A stretch of DNA of 42,479 bases from Nitrososphaerota archaeon (GTDB lineage: Archaea > Thermoproteota > Nitrososphaeria > Nitrososphaerales > Nitrosopumilaceae), in contig JAJPGU010000013.1 of NCBI GenBank assembly GCA_021325615.1, positions 1 to 42,479 on the forward strand, in the 5' to 3' direction. The notes beneath the pieces were generated by a model, which made no database searches, was not told where the DNA came from, and was given only the letters and a program-made list of their open reading frames with translations. A program made the translations under genes and the position numbers. Of the stretch, positions 17,940-26,208 are shown piece by piece; positions within the stretch are counted from its first letter, which is position 1, and each line of letters begins with the position of its first letter.

Positions 17940-19856
17940 TCAGGGACCTGCGGGGACGGGCGAGGTGCCAAACATTTCAAGCTCCTCAGAAGAGGGCGTG
18001 ACAAGCACCCGCAGCCTGTGGTGGCGCGTAATTACCAGCGCCTCGCCTGGGTTGAACGAAATTACCATGTCCCTCTCCTGCGGGGACAGGCCAAGCGACC
18101 CGGCAAGCTCGCCTGACGCAACCTCGTTGTTTCGCAGTATTACCTTGGTCTCGGCGTTGTCAAGGAAGGCGCGGCCTGCCTCGGTCCTTGTTACGTCCTC
18201 CACCCTTTGGGAAACAAAGACAAAGACGACGTTCTTCTTCCTGCCCATCCTTGCAAGCAGGTCGACAAACTTGGCGGCGGACGCAAACCTGAAGATGAGG
18301 TGCCCCTCGTCTATCAGGAGGATCTTTGGGACCTCCCTCGGGGCCGAGTCTATCCTCTTCCACAGCCTGGCAAGGGCAAGGAACGATATCCTTGCAACGT
18401 GGTCCTCGGCATAGGTCCCCTTGAGGGACATGACTGTCCTGTCGGAGACCCTCGGGTCGCCGCGGAAGAGCGTTGCGGCAGGGCCCGACACAAAACTGAC
18501 GAGGTACCTCTTCTCGGCGGCATCAAGCCTGTCGTAAAACTCGTCAAGGGACAAGACCCCGCCGCATTTTGCAAGAAAAGAGTTTGCCACAAGCGGCGGG
18601 GCCTGCACCATCTCGCAGAGGACGTTTACGGCATCGGAGGGAGAGTCAAACATTTTGAACGGGTCAAAGCCCAGCTCCTCGCCGCCGGTTATCCTTACAG
18701 GCTCTATACCGAGGTATCCTGCAATCCTCTCGTACTCGCCCTCGGGGTCGACCACGAAGGCCATGGCCCCGGGCCTCCTCTCGACCAGCCTCTTGAGTAT
18801 GAGCTTGGCAGTGACGGACTTGCCGGCCCCGGAGCTTGCAAGCACAAGTATGTTGTAGTTTGACCTCATGGCATAGTCAAATATCACGGGCGCGCCAGTC
18901 GCGCAGTTTGCGCCAAGCGCTATTCCGTCCGGGACCTCAAGCATGTCGGACGAGACAAACGGGTAAAAGACGTCGCACGACCCGAGGTCCACATAGAGCC
19001 TCTTGCCCCAGCCCCAGGCCATCCTTGCCTGGACGGCAGGGGTGCAGTCAAACCTCGAAAGCGATACGGCACACTGCCTTGCAAACTGCCTTCCGGCCTC
19101 GCGCAGCTCGCTTTTTCCTGCAGCAAAGACTGCCGCGTTGAGCGTCACCTCAAAAAGGCGCGTGTTGTTCTTCTCAAGCTCGGCCATCACCCCGAGGCAC
19201 ATCTGGATGTGGCGTGCGACCGTGGGGCTTGGCGAGAGGGTGGACCTCATCAGGTACGCCTTTTTCTGGAGCCTTGCAACGGCCTTTTCCTGCGGGACGG
19301 GTGCAAACTCCATCATTACCGCCCCTGCCGACGATAGCAGCGAGTGGGCCCAGCCGGGGCCAAGCGAGGACGACGGGGCGCAGAGCGTAAAGAACCTGGC
19401 AAGCCTCCCGTCCCGGAGTAGCACGTGGTTCCACATCTCGCGGGACGCCTCCAGCCTTGGCATGGGCGACCTTGCAAACGAAAACCCCTGGGACTCGAGC
19501 ATCCCGTCAAGCGCCTCGGTGCTTGACATGAAAGTCCTTATCACCTGGAGGGTAACCTCGTCTGCCCCCATCGCGACCCGGAGCGGTGCCCGCGACATTG
19601 TTATCCTGAGGGGCTGGCGAATCGACGCAAGTATTGCAAAGAACCTTGAAAGCATGGCAGACTGCTTCTCCGGGGGGAGGGTGAAAAAATTGGTGGGCAT
19701 TACCTCGTACTCGTGAAGGGCCAAGGTCTTCATGCGGTATGATGGCGCGCCGCTCTTAAGGCGCAGATAATCGGCGGCCTGATGAAAAAATGAGATGGAA
19801 AACTTTTCTGCATCGGTCTTGAGGGGGTCACTTTGGGGCAAAATTTTTGAACCCAA
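17940..19856 (-). CDS. VirB4-like type IV secretion ATPase
   Basis: A 638-aa cytoplasmic ATPase of the VirB4/TraC class that powers assembly and transfer in type IV secretion. Walker A ASSGAGKS is at 340-347, followed by the VirB4-type VVDPEGEYE at 368-376. Walker B KILLIDEGH has its acidic pair at 516-517, and a SQR sensor-like motif follows. The N-terminal 300 residues are the less conserved VirB4 domain. The start is TTG at 19856, which lies inside an 11-bp inverted repeat; a later start cannot be excluded. It is last in a run with VirB3- and VirB2-like genes. Confidence 0.88.
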   Translation of the reverse strand: MGSKILPQSDPLKTDAEKFSISFFHQAADYLRLKSGAPSYRMKTLALHEYEVMPTNFFTLPPEKQSAMLSRFFAILASIRQPLRITMSRAPLRVAMGADEVTLQVIRTFMSSTEALDGMLESQGFSFARSPMPRLEASREMWNHVLLRDGRLARFFTLCAPSSSLGPGWAHSLLSSAGAVMMEFAPVPQEKAVARLQKKAYLMRSTLSPSPTVARHIQMCLGVMAELEKNNTRLFEVTLNAAVFAAGKSELREAGRQFARQCAVSLSRFDCTPAVQARMAWGWGKRLYVDLGSCDVFYPFVSSDMLEVPDGIALGANCATGAPVIFDYAMRSNYNILVLASSGAGKSVTAKLILKRLVERRPGAMAFVVDPEGEYERIAGYLGIEPVRITGGEELGFDPFKMFDSPSDAVNVLCEMVQAPPLVANSFLAKCGGVLSLDEFYDRLDAAEKRYLVSFVSGPAATLFRGDPRVSDRTVMSLKGTYAEDHVARISFLALARLWKRIDSAPREVPKILLIDEGHLIFRFASAAKFVDLLARMGRKKNVVFVFVSQRVEDVTRTEAGRAFLDNAETKVILRNNEVASGELAGSLGLSPQERDMVISFNPGEALVITRHHRLRVLVTPSSEELEMFGTSPVPAGP

Positions 19857-19862
19857 AGTGAC
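19827..19862. promoter_or_regulatory. perfect 11-bp inverted repeat over the virB4-like start
   Basis: Arms at 19827-19837 (GTCACTTTGGG) and 19852-19862 (CCCAAAGTGAC) are separated by 14 bp. They cover the proposed TTG start, so the element could be an operator or an mRNA hairpin that hides the start. No TATA box is evident just upstream, which fits translation from a longer operon transcript. Confidence 0.6.
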
Positions 19863-19901
19863 TCGCGGGGGATGCGGCTGGCCGCCCCGTATGTCAAACC
19901 C

Positions 19902-20285
19902 CTAGGTGCGCGATGCAAGGAACCGCTTGTTTGAGTGCCAGGCAAGCAGGTGCGCAAGACCAAAGACCCCGGCCACCGATGCAAGCGACGCGGCGGTACT
20001 GCCCCTTCCTATCAGGAGGGATATTGCAAGGGCAAGCAGGATCTCAAAGGCTGCCTGGGCGGGAACCGCCCTGCAAGGGCCGAGCTTCCCTGCAAGGAAC
20101 CTGAACATGACGTTTGACTCGTACTCTGACATTTGCCTGAACGATATGGTGATGCGCGCGTCAAGCAGGAACGAGGCAGCCCAGAACGCAAACGACGCGG
20201 CCTGGTACGGCCACTGGGGGTATGCCCCAAGGAGAAAAAATGCGGCAGGGAGCAGGACAAGCGCCGAAGCTATCTTTTTTTTAGT
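19902..20285 (-). CDS. polytopic membrane protein of the T4SS operon, no canonical start (probable -1 frameshift product)
   Basis: The open frame runs from 20285 to the stop at 19902 and encodes about 127 residues with 3-4 hydrophobic helices. Two lie upstream of the first ATG (20132). No ATG, GTG or TTG occurs in frame between 20285 and 20132, although that part reads as a convincing membrane protein (LVLLPAAFFLLGAYPQWPYQ). The frame joins the upstream VirB2-like ORF through a -1 shift at an A8 run. The product could therefore be the C-terminal half of a fused protein, start at a non-canonical codon, or be split by a homopolymer error. Family uncertain. Confidence 0.6.
   Translation of the reverse strand, partial: TKKKIASALVLLPAAFFLLGAYPQWPYQAASFAFWAASFLLDARITISFRQMSEYESNVMFRFLAGKLGPCRAVPAQAAFEILLALAISLLIGRGSTAASLASVAGVFGLAHLLAWHSNKRFLASRT
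20270..20284 (-). promoter_or_regulatory. A8 slippery run at the overlap of two T4SS ORFs
   Basis: On the minus strand the VirB2-like ORF ends CTA AAA AAA AGA TAG. The A AAA AAA heptamer in zero frame (run at 20275-20282) is a classic -1 slippery pattern. A -1 shift avoids the TAG and enters the downstream frame that has no normal start codon. Polymerase slippage adding one A would give the same fusion. Confidence 0.5.
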
Positions 20286-20566
20286 TCAAGCATTATCGAG
20301 CCGCCCACTATGACCCCAAGCGCAATCAGGGTGCCAAGGAACTGGCCCGCCCCTGCCACCCTGTGTAGTAGGTCGGCAGGTATCAACTGCGCCGTGGCAG
20401 TGCCGTTGCCTGTGGGCACCTGGCCTGACAGGACGTTGCAGTTGCAAACAAAGTCTGCCCCGTTTGGCGCCACAAGCACTAGCAGGAGGCCTGCAACCCC
20501 CGCGATTACAATCTTGGTGTACCTGTTTCCAAAGTCAATGTTCTCGCCGTGAAATGACTGGAACAT
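20270..20566 (-). CDS. VirB2/TrbC-like pilin candidate
   Basis: A 98-aa protein with two hydrophobic helices (about 19-33 and 73-92) separated by a loop with two Cys and a sequon, and a basic C-terminus. This is the size and topology of VirB2-type pilins, but there is no diagnostic motif. ATG 20566 is preferred over 20614 because TTAAAT lies 20 nt upstream and because the longer frame would overlap the upstream gene by 26 nt. The ORF ends in the A8 run described separately. Confidence 0.55.
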   Translation of the reverse strand: MFQSFHGENIDFGNRYTKIVIAGVAGLLLVLVAPNGADFVCNCNVLSGQVPTGNGTATAQLIPADLLHRVAGAGQFLGTLIALGVIVGGSIMLELKKR

Positions 20567-20588
20567 GGAGCAAAGGGCCAGGGCGGAT

Positions 20589-21224
20589 TTAAGGAACCTT
20601 GGAGGCCCTGACATCGACCGTCTCGGAAAGGACGGGTGTCCCGCCGTCGGCCTCTACCGTTATTGTTTTCTGCCCCTCGGTACCCGGGATTATCACCGCC
20701 TCTACCGTGCCGTTGATGTCGGTAAAGACCGACTCGGTTGAGGCACCGCCAAGCATTATCTTAAAGGACCTGCAGCCAACCGGCCTGCCGCCGCCCTCAA
20801 GCCTTATGCGCAACAGTATGGGGCGCCCGGGGTCTGAAACAAAAATGGTGCGGGACCTCTTCTGGGGAGCCGTGCCGGGCCTTGGCGGGGGATTTTTTTT
20901 CCCCGGCATGCCGCTACGGGCCTTGGTGCCGGATGCGCGCGGGCCCCTCCTTGCGATGGACCTTGCAACAAAGAGAAGCGCGGCCATTGCCATCCACTCG
21001 GCCGGGCCGACGCTTGGCCTGACAAAGGTGAGCAGCGCGCCTATGCATGCGGGGATTGCCGCAAGCGGGCTGTGGCCCGACGAGAAGACGGCGTAGCTTG
21101 CAAGCAGGGACGTGCCAAGCACTACAAACTGCCTCATCGAGAGCCTTCCTATTACTGGAAATGACAGCACGGGCTCGTTGACCGGGCTTACGTCCTCAAA
21201 CCACATCATCTCGGTCTCCCGCAT
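20589..21224 (-). CDS. PrgI/VirB3-like membrane protein with C-terminal Ig-like domain
   Basis: A 211-aa protein. The N-terminal 95 residues have the VirB3/PrgI pattern: a short cytoplasmic lead ending VLSFPVIGRLSMRQFVVLG followed by two membrane helices. A basic, Pro-rich linker leads to a beta-rich domain of about 80 residues (RTIFVSDPGRPILLRIRLEG then DINGTVEAVIIPGTEGQ) like a carboxypeptidase-regulatory/CNA-B Ig-like fold. ATG 21224 is used. It is the first gene of the minus-strand T4SS operon and divergent to the prepilin peptidase. Confidence 0.65.
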   Translation of the reverse strand: MRETEMMWFEDVSPVNEPVLSFPVIGRLSMRQFVVLGTSLLASYAVFSSGHSPLAAIPACIGALLTFVRPSVGPAEWMAMAALLFVARSIARRGPRASGTKARSGMPGKKNPPPRPGTAPQKRSRTIFVSDPGRPILLRIRLEGGGRPVGCRSFKIMLGGASTESVFTDINGTVEAVIIPGTEGQKTITVEADGGTPVLSETVDVRASKVP

Positions 21225-21305
21225 CGCATGATAACCCCGCGCTGGATAAAAGGCAGGAAGGACACGCATCCTGCGGCCCCTTTATGGTACTGCATTTCTT
21301 GTCCC

Positions 21306-21920
21306 GTGGAAACGACCGAACTTGCGCGCCAGGTGCTCTGCCTTGCAATGCTTTCGGCTGGCTCGTATTGTGATATCAAAACCCGCAGGGTGGGGGACAT
21401 GGTCTGGATTGTTCCAGGCGCCGCAGGCCTTGCGCTCTCGTGGGGCGACGGGATGGCTGCCCTGCTCTCGCTTGTCCTTGGGACTGCGGTGGCGCTTGCA
21501 GCAAGAACTCTGGGGATATTCCCGGGGGGCGACTGCCTCTGCCTTGTGGCGCTCTCGGCAGTCCTCCCGTCCGTGCGCGGGGTCCCGGTCGTACTTTTTG
21601 TGGCGCCAATTGCCGTCCTTGGCTGCCTGGCATGCAGGATTGGCATGTCTGTTCGGCGCAACCTTGGCGGGATGGTGCGCGGGACGCTCTTTCTTGGCAT
21701 ATCGGACAATCCGTGCAGGAAGGCGCTTGGATTCTTCCTGCTGCACCGCAGGCGCCCAGGCGACAGGTTTGGACTGCCTGCCCAAAGGGGGGACAGGCTG
21801 AGGTTCCGAATTCCGGCGGCAAGCCCAGACCTTCCGCAGGATTTTGAGGGGTTTGTCTGCCCCGCGGTGCCTGCCATCCCGGCAATGCTTGCCGCAACGG
21901 CGCTGCTCATGATCCTGTGA
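21306..21920 (+). CDS. prepilin peptidase (A24 family, FlaK/PibD-like)
   Basis: A 204-aa polytopic membrane aspartyl protease that removes class III signal peptides from pilins. The catalytic Asp residues are in SYCDIKTRRVGD (near residue 21) and in the GxGD-type FPGGD (near residue 78). GTG 21306 is chosen because TTTATG lies about 19 nt upstream; the longer frame from 21228 runs into the divergent promoter. Its place inside the VirB cluster suggests it processes a pilin of this system. Confidence 0.85.
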   Translation: METTELARQVLCLAMLSAGSYCDIKTRRVGDMVWIVPGAAGLALSWGDGMAALLSLVLGTAVALAARTLGIFPGGDCLCLVALSAVLPSVRGVPVVLFVAPIAVLGCLACRIGMSVRRNLGGMVRGTLFLGISDNPCRKALGFFLLHRRRPGDRFGLPAQRGDRLRFRIPAASPDLPQDFEGFVCPAVPAIPAMLAATALLMIL

Positions 21921-21979
21921 GGATGGCACCGTGCCTGCACGGCATGAAACCCGGCGTCCCGCAAAACCCCAAGAAAAGG

Positions 21980-22282
21980 TCAGTACCGTATCTTGAGTTC
22001 CTTTGCAATCTCGTGGAACCTCTGGAACTCGCGGTAGAACTTGATCCCTTTCTCGGTTATCGCAAATATGTTGTTGCGCTTGGTTCGGATGGCAACAAGC
22101 AGGCCTGCAAGCGCAAGCCTCCTGCAGTTGCCAAGCGCGGCGTAGTGGGACAGGTTTGCCTTCCTTGAAATCTCCGATATGAGCGTACCCTGCATCCCCG
22201 AGTCCATGCACGCCTGCAGTATGTCCCGGATTATTCCAAGCGTTGAACGGTACTGGGGCTTGGATACCTGATCGTTTGACAA
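21980..22282 (-). CDS. winged-helix transcriptional regulator (short archaeal type)
   Basis: A 100-aa protein with a central winged helix: a helix with ISEISRKANLSHYAALGNCRRLALAGLL, then a wing (TKRNNIFAITEKGIKFYREF). This is the DUF4364/ArnR1-like type common in thaumarchaea. It lies between the prepilin peptidase and the VirB6-like gene and probably regulates one of them. Its 3' end contains one GTACCGTA copy (21983-21990), and another lies in the intergenic space before virB6. Confidence 0.8.
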   Translation of the reverse strand: MSNDQVSKPQYRSTLGIIRDILQACMDSGMQGTLISEISRKANLSHYAALGNCRRLALAGLLVAIRTKRNNIFAITEKGIKFYREFQRFHEIAKELKIRY

Positions 22283-22480
22283 CGTCTTTTCTTCCTGCCT
22301 CTAGTGTAAATTTCCGTGGTTATAATATATGGTGAAAGAATTCTACGGAAAACCGATACTCACTCCAGCGGTGAGTTTGAACCTAACATGCAGCCGTCTT
22401 ACTGGACATTTGACCAGAATCCAACTTCAGTTTGTGGTGTGCTAGCCAAAAATGGGAAATCATGCGCCTGATCGGGGGAG

Positions 22481-22493
22481 GGGTACCGTACCC
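22481..22493. promoter_or_regulatory. GTACCGTA-containing palindrome upstream of the VirB6-like gene
   Basis: GGGTAC-C-GTACCC is a perfect 6-bp inverted repeat around one base, about 67 bp upstream of the virB6-like ATG and upstream of its TTAAAAAG box. It contains the octamer GTACCGTA, which recurs at 21983, 25800, 25900 (reverse) and 26013. It is a candidate operator for a local winged-helix or AbrB-like regulator. Confidence 0.5.
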
Positions 22494-22559
22494 TGACGCA
22501 GCCGTCCCGGCCTGCGGTCCCCATGCGTCCCAGTTAAAAAGAACGGGACATCAACTGGC

Positions 22560-24305
22560 ATGAAGGCGCCGGGAAGGGTAAAAAAGCTGATGCCAAGGGA
22601 ACGGTACGCCTTTGGCCTTGACTCGCTCATAATGATAGTATCAGCCATTGTAATAATAGGAATAATGGTCGGAATATCGCGCGTGTTTGACAACCAGCTC
22701 GAGTCCTCGTACGTCTCCCTTACGACCTCGATGCCGATGTTTGACCCGTCCGGGCAGTACAACATGACGCTCAAGGGTGGGTTTGACAACCCTGCAGCCT
22801 CGCTGCTTTCGGTATATGGCGCCCTCAGGTCGGGCACGGCCTGGGCCATGGGGGCGCTGCTTGTAATGGCCGGGGTCTTTTTCATGCTAGAGCAGGCCGA
22901 TCTGGTCCAGCCATCGACTGCCTTTGGGGTGATATCAAAGGGGACCCTTTACTTTGTCCTGCTCTTTGGGTTTCCGCCGCTCTGGGACCTGTACTCGTAC
23001 GCCGTGGAGGCAGGCTCGCGCCAGATCCTGGGGCCGGAGGTCAACGGGACGGCACCTGCTGCCGTGGCAAGGGTCTTTGACACCATAAACGGCATGGGGA
23101 TATCGCAGGGCAGGGTGCCGCAGGTGGACAATGCGCTGCTTGCAAGCCTCATCCAGCAGTTCAACGGGGCGCCGCTCCTGACCGGGTTTTCAGACGACGC
23201 AAAATCCTTCATACTGGGACTCGTGGGCGGAATTATCGCCCTTGCATCCTCGTTTCTAACCTACATGTTCTCGGCAATAAGGCAGGTACTTACGGCAGTC
23301 CTCATAGCCGGGCTCCCGGTCATACTGCTGCTCTCTCTTGTACCGTGGTTCCGCGCCATATCGCGGAGGCTGCTTGACACGCTCTTTGGGCTGTCAATAG
23401 TGCCTGTCTTTTCATCGCTTGTGATGGTGACGGGAGCCGCGTACCTCGGGTCTATTGCGGGACACCCGGTGGAGGAGCAGTGGTTTGCAGCAGTCGCGGT
23501 GCTTACGCTTGCCACCTTTGTGCCAACCATCCTCGTGCCGATGCTAGGCTCGATGTTCTCCTCGGTAACAGGCATGATAACCTCGGGGATTGGGTACGCC
23601 GGGATGATGACAACAATAGCTACAGGCACCGGGCGCGGCATGGTGGCAGGTGCGGCAGGGGGATTCCTCTCGGCGCAGCAGCAGGGGCTGCCATATGGCG
23701 TGCCAAACCTCAGGACAAGGGCAGCCGCCGCGGGGGCATGGGGCGGAATCCTCGGCGGGATGGGAGGGGCGGTGCAGGGCACGGCAGGCGCAGGCTCGCA
23801 GGTGCTTCGCAGGGTAGGCGCAGGGGCGGTGGCCCCGGGGGTAAAGTCTGCAGGCGAGGAATTTGGGCGCATGATGCAGAAGGAGGCGCAGGAGCAGGCA
23901 AGGATAGTCATGCAGCCTGCGGTAGACAGGTCGCTTACCAGGTACTCGGCACTGATAATGGGCAAGTTCTCAACCATGCCCACCCCCGAAGACAAACGGG
24001 AGTTTCATGTCCGGGGAGGGGCAGACCTTCTTGGGCTTGCCCGCGAGTCGATTGAGACCAATAGCTATGCAAAGATGGCCTCGCACCCATACTTTAGGGC
24101 CGTCCCCGTAAGCGACAAGGAAACATTTGCAAAGGAAGTCTGCGCCGCAATAGTGAAGCACGGTGATAACCCGGACCGCCTTACCAACATTTCGTACAAC
24201 CTTGAGAGGATTGGGGGATTGAATGACCAGAATCTGAGAGAATTTATCCAAAAAGATAGGGCTAACAGATCTGACCATTCCGGGGAAAATTCAGCCTCGT
24301 TTTGA
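22560..24305 (+). CDS. VirB6/TrbL-like polytopic T4SS channel protein
   Basis: A 581-aa protein with about eight membrane segments in residues 20-350: a first helix at 20-43, helices near 92-110 and 128-149, a large block at 215-265, then 275-300 and 305-350. Next comes a Gly/Ala-rich linker (about 355-420) and a soluble helical C-terminus of about 150 residues. This is VirB6/TrbL organisation. TTAAAAAG lies about 20-25 nt before the ATG. It probably forms the inner-membrane channel used with the VirB4-like ATPase. Confidence 0.75.
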   Translation: MKAPGRVKKLMPRERYAFGLDSLIMIVSAIVIIGIMVGISRVFDNQLESSYVSLTTSMPMFDPSGQYNMTLKGGFDNPAASLLSVYGALRSGTAWAMGALLVMAGVFFMLEQADLVQPSTAFGVISKGTLYFVLLFGFPPLWDLYSYAVEAGSRQILGPEVNGTAPAAVARVFDTINGMGISQGRVPQVDNALLASLIQQFNGAPLLTGFSDDAKSFILGLVGGIIALASSFLTYMFSAIRQVLTAVLIAGLPVILLLSLVPWFRAISRRLLDTLFGLSIVPVFSSLVMVTGAAYLGSIAGHPVEEQWFAAVAVLTLATFVPTILVPMLGSMFSSVTGMITSGIGYAGMMTTIATGTGRGMVAGAAGGFLSAQQQGLPYGVPNLRTRAAAAGAWGGILGGMGGAVQGTAGAGSQVLRRVGAGAVAPGVKSAGEEFGRMMQKEAQEQARIVMQPAVDRSLTRYSALIMGKFSTMPTPEDKREFHVRGGADLLGLARESIETNSYAKMASHPYFRAVPVSDKETFAKEVCAAIVKHGDNPDRLTNISYNLERIGGLNDQNLREFIQKDRANRSDHSGENSASF

Positions 24306-24462
24306 AAATTCAATTCGAAACATACAGAGTTAATAAAATACAAAATTTCCAATTTTTGATATTTTCTTTCCGTTGGAAATTTCTAGGCGTCCACGAGGCC
24401 TTTTTCAATTGTCATGGTGGCCTCTTTCTGATCTCATTGAACGGATTAATCGAATGAACTGG

Positions 24463-25197
24463 TTACTGATTGCTGGATTGCAATTGCCTTCTTGCCCTGA
24501 CACTTTCGCATTTTTCCCGCGCTACTATAGAGACAAATTGGTAGAAAGTGAACCCTTTCTTTTTGTAATCGCGCGGCCTGCACATCTGGACGTCCATCTC
24601 CAACATGCTGACTGAGAATTCTTCAAAATCCCTGAAGACCACGGCGGCCATCTCTGCCTCCCCCTCTGTCATGTCCCCATACCTCCACCTGAGGAACCCC
24701 TTGAGGTCGGCAAAGTCCTTGTAGGTCAGGTTCTCGTGATCCACGACAAGGAGATACGGATCTACGCTTGGCGTGCCAATCCTGACATTCTTTACAAATT
24801 CGGAAAGGTATCCTGCCCTCTCCGGCTTGAGAAATGTCATGATATGGTCCCAGTTTGCCTCAAACCAGCGGGCCTCAGACTCGGAATGGGCGTCCTGGTC
24901 AAACGGGGCACCTGCAGGCATGCCGCGGATTCCCGAAATGGCCTTGACCGCGTCGGCAGCCCCGATCACCCTGAACTCGTAGGGCCTCTTGTTCTGGCCC
25001 CTTGGCACGAATACCATCCTGTCCTTTTTCACGACGGAAATCTCGCCTGCATCGCCAAAGCCAAGGTCAAGCACATCTCCCCGGCGGGACTCGAAGACAA
25101 GGCCCGAGTCGAGAAGGTACAGGACTCCCTTTCCAAGGGACGGGGCCTCGGCCTCAAATGCTCCAAGGATGGCTGCGCCCGACGGTACTGTAATCAT
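24463..25197 (-). CDS. hypothetical protein with N-terminal PH/GRAM-like domain
   Basis: A 244-aa soluble protein. The first 85 residues alternate short beta strands (GVLYLLDSGLVFESRRG, EISVVKKDRMVFVP, PYEFRVIGAADAVKAI) in a way that resembles a PH/GRAM-like fold. The rest is helical with acidic patches. ATG 25197 is preferred to GTG 25221 because TTAA lies about 24 nt upstream of it. No catalytic motif is seen. It is convergent with the virB6-like gene, so a link to the T4SS is only positional. Confidence 0.6.
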   Translation of the reverse strand: MITVPSGAAILGAFEAEAPSLGKGVLYLLDSGLVFESRRGDVLDLGFGDAGEISVVKKDRMVFVPRGQNKRPYEFRVIGAADAVKAISGIRGMPAGAPFDQDAHSESEARWFEANWDHIMTFLKPERAGYLSEFVKNVRIGTPSVDPYLLVVDHENLTYKDFADLKGFLRWRYGDMTEGEAEMAAVVFRDFEEFSVSMLEMDVQMCRPRDYKKKGFTFYQFVSIVAREKCESVRARRQLQSSNQ

Positions 25198-25368
25198 GGG
25201 CTCTATATGGCGCGATCTCACTTAAGGATTCAGGTACATCGATACCTATTTGGATTGAGGAAAAAGTTTCTACCAGAAGAAGGTTTAGGTGGAAAACATC
25301 GCACACTTTATAGGCAAGTGAACGGTACACCAGCCAATGGCTTGCCGGAAGGGGCATAAAGGCGGGAT

Positions 25369-25698
25369 GTGCAGTACACTGTACAGTACCCAGGAGGACG
25401 GAAATTGGCCCTGATAGGGAGCATGTCAGACCGCGGGCTCACAGGCTGGGGCAACCGCGGGTGGGTCGAGATTGTGGAGATGATACTTGAGACATGCCAG
25501 AAGGGCGCGCTCAAGACTCACATCATGTACAAGGCCAACCTCAATTCCAAGCAGGTCTCGCAGTACGTCAACTTTCTGGAATCAAAGCGGCTGATCGAGA
25601 GGCAGCACCCGGGTGGCGTAAGGTCTGTCTGGAAGACTACTGACAGGGGCAGGCATTACATGGATGCCTATGCGCAGCTTGCGATGCTCTTCAAGTGA
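25369..25698 (+). CDS. winged-helix transcriptional regulator
   Basis: A 109-aa protein. Residues 30-100 form a winged helix (EIVEMILETCQKGALKTHIMYKANLNSKQVSQYVNFLESKRLI then a wing ending TDRGRHYMDAY), the same class as the protein at 21980. The start is uncertain: GTG 25369 as given, TTG 25405 behind a GGAGG sequence, or ATG 25423. A 10-bp palindrome covers the first codons, a possible autoregulatory site. Confidence 0.75.
   Translation: MQYTVQYPGGRKLALIGSMSDRGLTGWGNRGWVEIVEMILETCQKGALKTHIMYKANLNSKQVSQYVNFLESKRLIERQHPGGVRSVWKTTDRGRHYMDAYAQLAMLFK
25378..25387. promoter_or_regulatory. 10-bp palindrome ACTGTACAGT at the regulator start
   Basis: A perfect 10-bp palindrome embedded in further GTAC repeats (CAGTACACTGTACAGTACC). 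It sits just upstream of two alternative starts of the winged-helix gene. Confidence 0.4.
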
Positions 25699-26208
25699 CG
25701 TTTTTAATATAAAAAGGTGGAGCACTGTAGTTTCCCCAGCGGAGAATACCTGAAGGGTTGGGACGTGCCTCAGTTGCCAGGTACTACAGGTCCGATAGAG
25801 TACCGTACAACTGGTTGATAAACCAATCGGTGGTTGGTTCTAGAACCATTATTCATATATATGGGATGGCGTCTGTCCAGTACCGGGAAATGTTTTAAAT
25901 ACGGTACAGCACAGCCCCGACAGCTTGGGGGTACGGAGACTGCTTGCCCGGGATGTGGGTGGACAGGATTGGTGCGGGATGGACTGGAGTGGTATGGCAG
26001 GATGATGATGCGGTACCGTAGGGAAATCATTAGAAAGTGGTAGGCAAGACAGGAAATGAATGGCAGGGTTTGGGCCAAGTAATGGCAAAGAAAGCAAGTG
26101 GATAACAGGGCAGCAAAAAGTGGCGATTTGGGTTTGGACTAGGGCAGGTGATGAAAGGTAGGGGGCCTGCAGGATTAGACTGTCTAAAAAAAATTTGCGA
26201 AAAAAAAG
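25699..26208. other. 510-bp non-coding region with clustered palindromes and strong G skew
   Basis: No credible gene. It holds three GTACCGTA octamers (25800-25807, 25900-25907 reverse, 26013-26020), a TGGTT-gata-AACCA hairpin (25812-25825), a perfect 14-bp palindrome (25835-25848) and a TTTAAAT box at about 25894-25900. From about 25915 to 26175 the plus strand is rich in G and poor in C. It is bounded by two small DNA-binding-protein genes. It could be a control region, an origin of replication or transfer, or encode an untranslated RNA. Confidence 0.5.

Noticed and set aside
21206-22211. Long minus-strand frames opposite the prepilin peptidase
   Set aside because: The plus-strand frame has the catalytic Asp motifs and membrane helices; the minus frames are low-complexity Arg/Pro/Gln shadows.
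25834-26043. 69-aa plus-strand frame with one CPGC pair
   Set aside because: Only one CxxC pair, no start codon placed correctly after the TTTAAAT box, and it lies in the palindrome-rich G-skewed region.
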